DNA from: an uncultured Clostridia bacterium
Lineage (GTDB): Bacteria > Bacillota > Clostridia > Christensenellales > Borkfalkiaceae
DNA: 63,626 nt
Direction: 5' to 3'
Assembly: GCA_947625095.1 (NCBI GenBank)
Contig: CANQMX010000011.1
Location: 1-63,626 of the forward strand
In this document: piece after piece, positions 32,902 to 39,961 of the stretch
How the letters are laid out: every line of letters begins with the position of its first letter
How positions within the stretch are numbered: the first letter of the stretch is position 1
Position numbers and translations under genes: made by a program
The notes under the pieces: generated by a model
Seen by the model: the letters and a program-made list of their open reading frames with translations, nothing else
Databases searched by the model: none
Told to the model about the DNA's origin: nothing

Positions 32902-32938
32902 CCTCATACCGACGCCCCGTAGGGGCGGAGTGTATCTT
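32902..32938. repeat. Constant-flank hairpin element, copy C
   Basis: CCTCATACCGA (32902-32912) and AGTGTATCTT (32929-32938) enclose the minimal stem CGCCCC GTA GGGGCG. This is the shortest copy, 37 bp. Confidence 0.85.
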
Positions 32939-33040
32939 CCCTTGTTTTCCGCGCCCTCCCTTGCCCACCCCTTGGAGGGGTGGGTGTCTCGCCGAATGGC
33001 GAGACGGAAGGGGTGTAAATTCTTCGCCCCTGTTTGAATG

Positions 33041-33069
33041 TTGACAAAATGTACTATAATATATAAGAT
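33041..33069 (+). promoter_or_regulatory. Promoter region of the HtrA-like gene
   Basis: TTGACA (33041-33046) with TAAGAT (33064-33069) at 17 bp; a closer TATAAT (33055-33060) could pair with TTTGAA (33033-33038) at 16 bp. GAGAGG precedes the ATG at 33095. Confidence 0.6.
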
Positions 33070-33094
33070 ACCATAATAAAGAGAGGTCATCATC

Positions 33095-34321
33095 ATGAAA
33101 AGAGCAATAAAATTTGCCGCGGCAGGCATGGCCGCACTCATGTGCCTCGCGTTTGCGGGGTGCGGCGCGGGCGGAGAAAATCGCACCTATACGGTCACGC
33201 TCTCGGAGATCGATACGCAGCCGCAGTATTCCTCCACGGTGGAGATGCTGGAAGAGATCCGCCCCACCGTCGTGGACGTTACCGCCTATCTCGAAACGGG
33301 GGCGAGCGCGGGGAGCGGCGTCATCATCGGCGGAAGCAAGGCGGAGGGGAGCGATGCGTACGAAAAGTACTTCATCGTCACCAATCACCACGTCATCGAG
33401 GACGGTACGAGTTATACGGTGGATGTTCTCACCATAGACGGCAGTACGGAATACACCACCACCTATCCCGCGAGCCTCGTCGGCAGTTCGATGAAGCGCG
33501 ATATCGCAGTGCTCTCCATCGCGCCGCCCGCGGACGTCTCGCTGAAAATTGCTTCGTTCATCGCAGATAGCAACACGGTCAAGGTGGGAACGGAGGTATT
33601 CGCCGTCGGAAACCCGCTCGGCATCTTGGGCGGCACTGTGACGCACGGCATCGTCTCGGCTACAAAGCGCGCCGTCGCGCTCGACGAGATAGGGGCAATG
33701 ACGCTCATGCAGACGGATACCGCCATCAACGGCGGCAATTCGGGCGGGGGTCTCTTTGATGCAAACGGGAATCTCGTCGGCGTCATCAACTCGGGGTACG
33801 AGACGTATAACGGGCAGAGCGTGGAGGGGTTGAACTTCGCCATTCCCGCAAACGACGCCAAGTTCGCGGCGGAGAGCCTCATTGCAACCTATCGCGAGAC
33901 GGGTGGCACGGTCACGCAGTACGGTTATGTCGAAGGGGACGCCCGCCTCGATATTTCCTTCTCCACGGCTGCGCTCTATACAAGTTCCGCGCTGTCCGCA
34001 CGCGCCACCTATCTAATCGCGGCAGCGTCGAGTGCGGAAAGCCCGCTCTATGCCGAATGGTCAAATTCCACCAAAGTCGTCACGGCGATCACGGTGAACG
34101 GCGAAAAGATCGACCTCACCTCGGGCGGGAGCGGTGCGTACTCGCTCACCGCAGCGGCGAACAGCGTCATCGAAGGGGTCAAGGCGGGGGATAAGATCAC
34201 CGTAGAATACAAGAATGTGCTCGGGCGGAGCGGCGGATTTTTCGGCGCGTCGTACTACTATGTGGACGGCACGGCGCGGACTGTCACCGTCACCGCGCAG
34301 CAGTACGTCTACGAGCCGTAA
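33095..34321 (+). CDS. HtrA/DegP-like S1C serine protease (lipoprotein)
   Basis: A 408-aa exported trypsin-like protease. The signal peptide ends in a lipobox (AFAGC, Cys about 23). The catalytic triad is readable: His in TNHHVIE (about H99), Asp in KRDIAVL (D136) and Ser in NGGNSGGGL (S216). The C-terminal ~130 residues are beta-rich with repeated Thr/Ser and do not show an obvious PDZ signature, though VKAGDKITVEYKN is PDZ-like. It likely handles envelope protein quality control, attached to the outer face of the membrane. Confidence 0.88.
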   Translation: MKRAIKFAAAGMAALMCLAFAGCGAGGENRTYTVTLSEIDTQPQYSSTVEMLEEIRPTVVDVTAYLETGASAGSGVIIGGSKAEGSDAYEKYFIVTNHHVIEDGTSYTVDVLTIDGSTEYTTTYPASLVGSSMKRDIAVLSIAPPADVSLKIASFIADSNTVKVGTEVFAVGNPLGILGGTVTHGIVSATKRAVALDEIGAMTLMQTDTAINGGNSGGGLFDANGNLVGVINSGYETYNGQSVEGLNFAIPANDAKFAAESLIATYRETGGTVTQYGYVEGDARLDISFSTAALYTSSALSARATYLIAAASSAESPLYAEWSNSTKVVTAITVNGEKIDLTSGGSGAYSLTAAANSVIEGVKAGDKITVEYKNVLGRSGGFFGASYYYVDGTARTVTVTAQQYVYEP

Positions 34322-34438
34322 AAAAAAATAAAAAAATTTTCAAAAAATATGGCATATACACGCCCGGCGGGCAAAATTTTGCGGTAACATAACATTGGAA
34401 AGAGAAGAGTGCGTTGAAAGGTCGCGGCGGCAGACAAA

Positions 34439-34513
34439 AAAGCCCTTGGGCACGACGCAAGGCGACGGCGCACCGCAGGGGCGGCGACGCCGTGCGGCGT
34501 GCCCAAGGGCTTT
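34439..34513. terminator. Large structured inverted repeat before adhE
   Basis: A 15-bp perfect outer stem (AAAGCCCTTGGGCAC at 34439-34453 with its complement at 34499-34513) encloses 45 nt with further GC-rich pairing. A-runs on the left and a U-run on the right would allow termination in both directions. It ends 18 nt before the adhE promoter. Confidence 0.65.
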
Positions 34514-34530
34514 AAGGCGGAAAATTTTTA

Positions 34531-34559
34531 TTGACATCGCAGGGAAAATTTGTTACAAT
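34531..34559 (+). promoter_or_regulatory. adhE promoter
   Basis: TTGACA (34531-34536), 17 bp, TACAAT (34554-34559), 31 nt before the ATG; CGGAGG is the ribosome site. No obvious Rex site was recognised. Confidence 0.85.
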
Positions 34560-34590
34560 ATTTTTTGAAGAGAAAATCGGAGGTCGCAAT

Positions 34591-37203
34591 ATGAAAGATT
34601 TTATTGTCAATGACGAAGAATCTCTCGGAAAACTTCTCGCAAAAGTGAGAAGGGCGCAGGAAATTTTTTCCACTTATACGCAGGAACAGGTGGACGAAAT
34701 TTTTTACCGCGCCGCGCTCGCCGCAAACAAGGCGCGCATCCCTCTTGCAAAACTCGCCGTTGAGGAAACGGGAATGGGCGTCGTCGAGGATAAGGTCATC
34801 AAAAACCACTACGCCTCGGAGTATATCTACAACGCCTATAAAAACACAAAAACGTGCGGCGTCATCGAGCGCGATGAAGGCTTCGGCTACACGCGCATCG
34901 CCGAACCCATCGGCGTGCTCGCCGCCATCATTCCCACGACCAATCCCACCTCCACCGCGATTTTCAAGTGCCTCATCTCGCTGAAAACGCGCAACGGCCT
35001 CATCATCTCCCCGCACCCGCGCGCAAAGAAGAGCACCATCGCGGCGGCGAAGATCGTCCTCGAAGCGGCGGTGAAAGCGGGCGCGCCCGAAGATATCATC
35101 GGCTGGATCGATATGCCCACCGTGCCGCTCTCCGGAATGATCATGCGCGAAGCGGATATGATCTTGGCGACGGGCGGCCCCGGCATGGTGCAGGCCGCGT
35201 ATTCGAGCGGCAAGCCCGCCCTCGGCGTCGGCGCGGGAAATACGCCCGCCGTCATCGATAGTTCCGCGGACATCAAACTTGCCGTCTCCTCGATCTTGCA
35301 CTCAAAAACTTTCGACAACGGCATGATCTGCGCCTCCGAGCAGTCTGTCATCGTGCTCAAAGATATCTACGAGGAGTTCAAAAAGGAGATGCAACTGCGC
35401 GGCGCGTACATTCTTTCGCCCGCGGAGTGCAACAAGGTGCGCAAGACCATCATCATCAACGGCGCGCTCAACGCAAAGATCGTGGGGCAGACGGCGTGCA
35501 CCATCGCAAAACTTTCGGGCTTTGAAGTTCCCGCTGGGAGCAAAGTTCTCATCGGCGAAGTGGAGAGCGTAGAGCCTACGGAGGAATTCGCGCACGAAAA
35601 ACTTTCGCCCGTACTCGCGATGTACCGCGCCGAAAATTTTGAGGACGCGGTGAAAAAGGCCGACCGCCTCATCCGCGACGGCGGTCTCGGCCACACTTCT
35701 GCCCTGTACGTCAATGTGGAGACGGGTGCGGAGAAAATAGAATATTTCCGCTCCATTATGAAAACCTGCCGCATCGTCATCAACACGCCCTCGTCGCACG
35801 GCGGCATCGGCGATCTTTACAATTTCAAATTCCCGCCCTCCATGACTCTCGGTTGCGGCTCGTGGGGCGGCAACTCCGTTTCGGAAAACGTCGGCGTGAA
35901 GCACCTTATCAATATCAAGACGGTTGCAGAGAGGAAAGAAAATATGTTGTGGTTCAGAGCTCCCGAAAAAATTTATTTCAAGCGCGGCTGCCTTGGCGTC
36001 GCCTTGAAGGAACTCGGCAAAGAGGTTTACAATAAGAAAAAGGCGTTTATCGTCACCGATAAATTCCTCTTCGACAGCGGATTTACAAAAAAAATCACCG
36101 CGATTTTGGACGAGGAGGGCATCACCCACGCGACATTTTTCAACGTGACGCCCGACCCCACGCTCGCCTGCGCCAACGAGGGCGTGAAGCAGCTGCGCGA
36201 TTTTGCGCCCGACGTCATCATTGCCGTCGGCGGCGGTTCGCCCATGGACGCGGCAAAAATTATGTGGGTTCTCTACGAGCACCCCGAAGTCAACTTCGAG
36301 GACATGGCGATGCGCTTCTCGGATATCCGCAAGCGCGTGTATTCCTTCCCGCACATGGGGGATAAGGCGCTCTTTGTCGCCATTCCCACGACGGCGGGCA
36401 CGGGCAGCGAGGTGACGCCGTTCGCCGTCATCACCGACGAAAAAACGGGCACGAAGTACCCGCTTGCCGACTACGAACTCATGCCCGACGTTGCCATTGT
36501 GGACGCAGACCTCATGATGGATATCCCCAAGGGGCTGACTTCCGCTTCGGGCATCGACGCGCTCTCCCACGCGTTGGAGGCGACCGCCTCAGTGATGGCG
36601 ACCGATTTTACAAACGGCATTGCCAAAGAGGCCGCGAAACTCATCTTCGAATACCTGCCCGCGGCATACGAAAAGGGCAAGCACGACGCCGTGGCGCGTG
36701 AAAAGATGGCCAACGCCGCGACGATGGCGGGCATGGCGTTTGCAAACGCCTTCCTCGGCGTATGCCACTCCATGGCGCACAAACTCGGCTCGTACTTCCA
36801 CATCGCCCACGGCGTTGCCAACTCGCTCATGCTCGAAGAGGTCATCCGCTTCAACAGCAGCGAAGCGCCCACCAAGATGGGCACCTTCCCGCAGTACGCC
36901 TACCCGCAGTGCAAGGCGCGCTATGCGGACGTCGCCCGCTACGTCGGTTGCAAGGGCAAGACGGACGACGACCTTGTGGAGGCGCTCATCAAGAAGATGA
37001 AGGGGCTGCAACAGGCGATCGGCCTTCCGAAGACAATTCAGGAAGCGCTTGCGGGGAAATTTACGGAGGAGGAGTTCCTTGCGAAACTCGACCAAATGTC
37101 CGAGGACGCCTTCGACGACCAGTGCACGGGCGCAAATCCCCGCTATCCGCTCATCGCCGAAATCAAAGAGATGTATTTGAACGCCTATTACGGCAGGAAA
37201 TAA
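34591..37203 (+). CDS. adhE: Bifunctional acetaldehyde/alcohol dehydrogenase AdhE
   Basis: An 870-aa fermentative enzyme reducing acetyl-CoA to acetaldehyde and then ethanol, which forms spirosomes in other species. The N-terminal aldehyde dehydrogenase half has the catalytic Cys in NGMICASEQSV and NAD motif GVGAGNTPAV. The C-terminal iron-dependent alcohol dehydrogenase half shows VGGGSPMDAAK, TTAGTGSEVTPFAVITD and the iron ligands in GVCHSMAHKLGSYFHIAHGVANS. Full family length. It stands alone with its own promoter and terminator and indicates ethanol fermentation and NADH recycling. Confidence 0.97.
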   Translation: MKDFIVNDEESLGKLLAKVRRAQEIFSTYTQEQVDEIFYRAALAANKARIPLAKLAVEETGMGVVEDKVIKNHYASEYIYNAYKNTKTCGVIERDEGFGYTRIAEPIGVLAAIIPTTNPTSTAIFKCLISLKTRNGLIISPHPRAKKSTIAAAKIVLEAAVKAGAPEDIIGWIDMPTVPLSGMIMREADMILATGGPGMVQAAYSSGKPALGVGAGNTPAVIDSSADIKLAVSSILHSKTFDNGMICASEQSVIVLKDIYEEFKKEMQLRGAYILSPAECNKVRKTIIINGALNAKIVGQTACTIAKLSGFEVPAGSKVLIGEVESVEPTEEFAHEKLSPVLAMYRAENFEDAVKKADRLIRDGGLGHTSALYVNVETGAEKIEYFRSIMKTCRIVINTPSSHGGIGDLYNFKFPPSMTLGCGSWGGNSVSENVGVKHLINIKTVAERKENMLWFRAPEKIYFKRGCLGVALKELGKEVYNKKKAFIVTDKFLFDSGFTKKITAILDEEGITHATFFNVTPDPTLACANEGVKQLRDFAPDVIIAVGGGSPMDAAKIMWVLYEHPEVNFEDMAMRFSDIRKRVYSFPHMGDKALFVAIPTTAGTGSEVTPFAVITDEKTGTKYPLADYELMPDVAIVDADLMMDIPKGLTSASGIDALSHALEATASVMATDFTNGIAKEAAKLIFEYLPAAYEKGKHDAVAREKMANAATMAGMAFANAFLGVCHSMAHKLGSYFHIAHGVANSLMLEEVIRFNSSEAPTKMGTFPQYAYPQCKARYADVARYVGCKGKTDDDLVEALIKKMKGLQQAIGLPKTIQEALAGKFTEEEFLAKLDQMSEDAFDDQCTGANPRYPLIAEIKEMYLNAYYGRK

Positions 37204-37215
37204 AAAATGCGGAAA

Positions 37216-37240
37216 GGGCGGGAAATCCCGCCCATCCTTT
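37216..37240 (+). terminator. adhE terminator
   Basis: GGGCGGG (37216-37222), AAAT, CCCGCCC (37227-37233), then a U-rich tract with one or two interruptions. Confidence 0.8.
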
Positions 37241-37253
37241 TGAATTTTTACAT

Positions 37254-37282
37254 TTTGCATAGTACTATGCATGACATAAATA
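37254..37282 (+). repeat. Palindromic dispersed element, copy 4
   Basis: Core CATAGTACTATG (37258-37269) with outer bases G and C, so the palindrome extends to 14 bp, then ATG and ACATAA. Flanking hexamers TTTGCA (37254-37259) and TAAATA (37277-37282). Its ~20-bp upstream flank resembles that of copy 5. It lies between the adhE terminator and the PI-PLC-like gene. Confidence 0.9.
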
Positions 37283-37315
37283 TAAAAATACGCAAATTTT
37301 GAGGCGTTTTGGGAT

Positions 37316-38482
37316 ATGCGTGGAAGGTTAAAGCGGCGGACGATAATCGTACTATGTGTGTTGGGCGCGGTGATCCTCGCGCTCACGGTGGCGCTTTCGG
37401 TGGTGTGTCACAGCCGCGCGCTGTACGAGGGAGAAGTGGCGGACGACGGGGCGTATGCTTCCGTCATGGCGGATATCGAGGATATGTCTAAAGCAAATCC
37501 GCGCGTCGTCGATCTTGCAATGCTCGGTTCGCACAATGCAAACACATACAATTTGGACAAGTTTGTCGGGATCAGCGGCGAGGCAGGCAAAGGGATGGGC
37601 GCGCTCAATACATTAGCGCCCGGTCTTTTTTATCGTTATTCGAAAAATCAGGTTTCGGACGTCTATTCCCAACTTCGCCAAGGGGTGCGGTTTTTGTGTT
37701 TCCGCTGTTCGTACTACGAGGGCGAGTGGTGCGGAAGCCATACGTTGATCGATGCGCCCATGCGCGTGTATGTGCCGGACGTGATACGGTTTTTGCGTGA
37801 GAACCCGGGCGAGATCGTCGTGCTGTTCTTCTCGGTGTACGACTGCGCGGGAGTTGGCTTTTCGGAGACGATCGACCGGCTCTTTTCCTATGAATACGAC
37901 GGGCAGACGCTACAGGACTATATTCCCTATGAAAATATTCCGCTCGGCGAACTGCGGTATAACGATGTGACGAAAGAGGGCACAAAGGGCGGCGCCGCAG
38001 TGCTGTTTTCCCTCTATCATGCAAAGAGAAGCGGCGATCTCGAAGCCGCAAAAAGCAACGCGCAATTCGGTAAAATTTTCGTGGAGGGGGGGGGTGTGTT
38101 TAATGAGAGGCGATTTAGTAGCGAGTGGTACAACCGCGCGGCGCCCTCCGCCTTGGCCGAAGCGATAAGCGCGCAGTGCGAACTCATGCGGGAGGACTTC
38201 GAAAAATATGCGGATTGCCTCCGCATTATGCAAATTCAGGCTTCGCCGACGACGAAAGATCTCTGGGAAACGGCGGGGATGTGGTCGCTCGTGCGCTACG
38301 CGAAAAAACACAACGCCGAGATGATCGAAAATCCGTCATTTGACGGTTGGATGGAAGTGATGCCCATTGTCCTCTGCGACTTTGTGACAACGGCGAGCGG
38401 GAATTTCAATCAAAATATCAACGAAAAAATCATAGCATACAACCGCAACTTTGCGCGGGAGTTGCTCGCTGCGGCGGGATAG
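37316..38482 (+). CDS. Membrane-anchored PI-PLC X-domain-like protein
   Basis: A 388-aa protein with a basic start, one N-terminal membrane segment (about 9-31) and an extracellular catalytic-like domain. LAMLGSHNANTYNL (H73) and GVRFLCFRCSYYEGEWCGSHTL (H142) match the two histidine regions of bacterial phosphatidylinositol-specific phospholipase C; VIRFLRENPGEIVVLFFS matches the following helix and strand. Several cysteines near the active-site region are unusual. Such proteins cleave inositol phospholipids or related phosphodiesters; the true substrate is unknown. The nearest promoter-like sequence is the dispersed element copy 4. Confidence 0.78.
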   Translation: MRGRLKRRTIIVLCVLGAVILALTVALSVVCHSRALYEGEVADDGAYASVMADIEDMSKANPRVVDLAMLGSHNANTYNLDKFVGISGEAGKGMGALNTLAPGLFYRYSKNQVSDVYSQLRQGVRFLCFRCSYYEGEWCGSHTLIDAPMRVYVPDVIRFLRENPGEIVVLFFSVYDCAGVGFSETIDRLFSYEYDGQTLQDYIPYENIPLGELRYNDVTKEGTKGGAAVLFSLYHAKRSGDLEAAKSNAQFGKIFVEGGGVFNERRFSSEWYNRAAPSALAEAISAQCELMREDFEKYADCLRIMQIQASPTTKDLWETAGMWSLVRYAKKHNAEMIENPSFDGWMEVMPIVLCDFVTTASGNFNQNINEKIIAYNRNFARELLAAAG

Positions 38483-38645
38483 CGGAAAGGGGCGATATTC
38501 GGAATTTCACTGCGGGCGGAGAATGGAGGCGCGCAGAACTCGGCTCTTTGCGGCGCTCCGCCTGCACCCATTTTCGACCAAGTGCGGCACAAGCCGCAGG
38601 CGCAGTAGCGCGCAGCGCGAAGTAGACATCTCTATCTCATTTTAA

Positions 38646-38681
38646 GATTTCTCGACTTCGCTACGCTTCGCTCGAAATGAC
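38646..38681. repeat. REP-like element GATTTCTC ... TCGAAATGACA
   Basis: Same flanks as at 9321-9364, here around GACTTCGCTACGCTTCGC. A dispersed intergenic repeat in this genome. Confidence 0.6.
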
Positions 38682-38833
38682 ACCCTTTCGGCGCACAAGA
38701 ACGCGCGTCGCTTTCCCTTCCTATGGAATAACAAGTTTTTAGGCATCGGTAAAGCCTCTTTTGAACCACGCGACTATCGCGTGGTGTTCTTATAACAAGA
38801 AGAGTGGGACGCCCGCTTTTGGAATTTTGGCAT

Positions 38834-38862
38834 TTTGCACAGTACTATGCGTGACATAATAT
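38834..38862 (+). repeat. Palindromic dispersed element, copy 5
   Basis: Core CACAGTACTATG (38838-38849), outer bases G and C, then GTG and ACATAA. Flanking hexamers TTTGCA (38834-38839) and TAATAT (38857-38862). It lies directly beside the rplI terminator hairpin. Confidence 0.85.
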
Positions 38863-38864
38863 CG

Positions 38865-38893
38865 AAAAAACCGCCCAAGTTGGGCGGTTTTTT
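38865..38893. terminator. rplI terminator
   Basis: AAAAAACCGCCCA (38865-38877) pairs with TGGGCGGTTTTTT (38881-38893) across 3 nt; functional on either strand and placed just after the rplI stop. Confidence 0.9.
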
Positions 38894-38904
38894 CGGTTTA
38901 GCGA

Positions 38905-39351
38905 TTACGCGAGGGGGACGACGTTCACCTTTATCTTGGTGATGACGCCCTCCATAAAGCGCACGTCTACTTCGTAAAAGCCGACGTTTTTGATTGGCTC
39001 TTTGACGGTGATGCGCTTTTTATCCACCTCGTAGCCCGCCTCCGCAAGCGCGGCGGAGATCTGCGCCGTGGTGACAGAGCCGAACACCTTTCCGTTTTCG
39101 CCCGCGCGGATGGGGACGGTGACTTCGGCGCCGTTCATCTTTTCGGCGAGTTCTTTGAGCGCCTTGACGTTTTCCGCCTTGTGATAGGCCTCCGCCGTGC
39201 GCTTTTGCTCCGTCTCGTTGATGCCGCCCGGGGTGGCGATCTCCGCGAGACCCTTCTTCAACAGAAAATTCTTTGCGTAGCCATCGGAAACTTCCAAAAT
39301 GTCGCCTTTTTTGCCGCTTCCCTTGACGTCCGCCTTCAAAATAACCTTCAT
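38905..39351 (-). CDS. rplI: 50S ribosomal protein L9
   Basis: A 148-aa L9 protein. The N-terminal rRNA-binding domain [36 protein letters not shown] is diagnostic, followed by the long connecting helix and the C-terminal domain ([14 protein letters not shown]). The ATG at 39351 has AAGGAG at 5-nt spacing; a GTG two codons earlier overlaps that site. It is alone, without the common dnaB or gdpP neighbours. Confidence 0.97.
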   Translation of the reverse strand: MKVILKADVKGSGKKGDILEVSDGYAKNFLLKKGLAEIATPGGINETEQKRTAEAYHKAENVKALKELAEKMNGAEVTVPIRAGENGKVFGSVTTAQISAALAEAGYEVDKKRITVKEPIKNVGFYEVDVRFMEGVITKIKVNVVPLA

Positions 39352-39369
39352 ATGCACTCCTTTTTTTCT

Positions 39370-39398
39370 ATTTTACAGGTGATGCAGGCATTTGTCAA
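39370..39398 (-). promoter_or_regulatory. rplI promoter
   Basis: On the minus strand, TTGACA (39393-39398), 17 bp, TAAAAT (39370-39375). Confidence 0.78.
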
Positions 39399-39452
39399 CC
39401 CCCTTGCGATAATTTTCCTTACATTGCGCATACTGCGGAAAAGGAGGGAGTT

Positions 39453-39608
39453 ATGCAACACGATATCAACTGCGGCGTTTCCTGCGGCGTGACCGAATGT
39501 AGGTACAACCGCGACGGCGAAATGTGCGAACTTGCCAAGATCCACGTCGGCAATACCTGCGACTGCGAGCACTGCACTTGCTGCGATAGCTTTCAGAAGC
39601 GCGGCTGA
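39453..39608 (+). CDS. DUF1540 small cysteine-rich protein
   Basis: A 51-aa protein with eight cysteines: NCGVSCGVTECRYN, then GEMCEL, NTCDCEHCTCCDSFQ. This is the DUF1540 pattern, small proteins common in spore-forming Clostridia, probably metal-binding; function not established. AAGGAGGGAG precedes the ATG at 39453. It is divergent from rplI. Confidence 0.85.
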   Translation: MQHDINCGVSCGVTECRYNRDGEMCELAKIHVGNTCDCEHCTCCDSFQKRG

Positions 39609-39961
39609 TCGAAGACGGCCATTTGAAGGCGCACCCAATTGCGGGCGCACCCAATTGCGGCGCGGCGGGAAAACGGGGAGAGATTTTCTCCCTCTTTTCT
39701 TTTTGCGGAAAATCGGGGAAAATCGGGCGAGACGGGGATAAATCGGGCAAATCGCGGATAAAATGCGGGGGCGGGGACAAACTGCGGATAGCGGAGTTCC
39801 GCTTTATGAATAAAGTATTCCGTCTGCGCACGGCGCGGGCGGGATACGCGGAGGGGGCGCAGAGTTGCGCCCTCTCTTGCTGTTTATGGCGGGCAAGATA
39901 CACTCGTTTGCGCGGGGCGCAAACTCGGTATGAGGGGACGGGCGGGCGCATACAATACCGT
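39609..39961. other. Repeat-rich intergenic segment
   Basis: An open frame spans this but looks non-coding. It begins with a perfect tandem pair of GCGCACCCAATTGCGG (39629-39644, 39645-39660), then about 65 bp of degenerate purine-rich repeats built on AAATCGGG (39707-39770), an 11-bp hairpin (39851-39876) and the inverted constant-flank element (39895-39935). Confidence 0.7.
39895..39935. repeat. Constant-flank hairpin element, copy D (inverted)
   Basis: AAGATACACT (39895-39904) and CTCGGTATGAGG (39924-39935) are the reverse complements of the family flanks; the stem GTTTGCGC/GCGCAAAC is again different in sequence but fully complementary. Confidence 0.83.

Larger units (their letters stand above)
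32689..33094. other. Intergenic repeat cluster between valS and the HtrA-like gene
   Basis: No gene. It holds the valS terminator, two copies of the constant-flank hairpin element (32765-32856 and 32902-32938), a C-rich/G-rich inverted block (about 32858-32897), a CACCCC/GGGGTG hairpin with a CTCGCC/GGCGAG hairpin (about 32958-33005), and the promoter for the next gene near 33041. Confidence 0.8.
38483..38904. other. Gene-free repeat region before rplI
   Basis: No gene. It contains a GC-rich block with GCGGCACAAGCCGC (about 38583), a REP-like GATTTCTC...TCGAAATGACA element (38646-38681), an 8-bp hairpin ACCACGCG/CGCGTGGT (38765-38785), copy 5 of the palindromic element and the rplI terminator. 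Confidence 0.75.

Noticed and set aside
32740..33020. Insertion sequence remnant
   Set aside because: No transposase fragment or terminal inverted repeats; the segment is a set of REP-like hairpins.
32689..33094. CRISPR array in the repeat-rich intergenic region
   Set aside because: Repeats are few, irregularly spaced hairpins of different length and there are no cas genes.
37345..37365. Sixth palindromic element at CGTACTATGTGTG
   Set aside because: It lies inside the PI-PLC-like coding sequence and matches only part of the core by chance.
39623..39961. N-terminal extension of the 39962 gene
   Set aside because: The segment consists of tandem and purine-rich repeats plus an inverted hairpin element; the signal anchor begins at the ATG at 39962.
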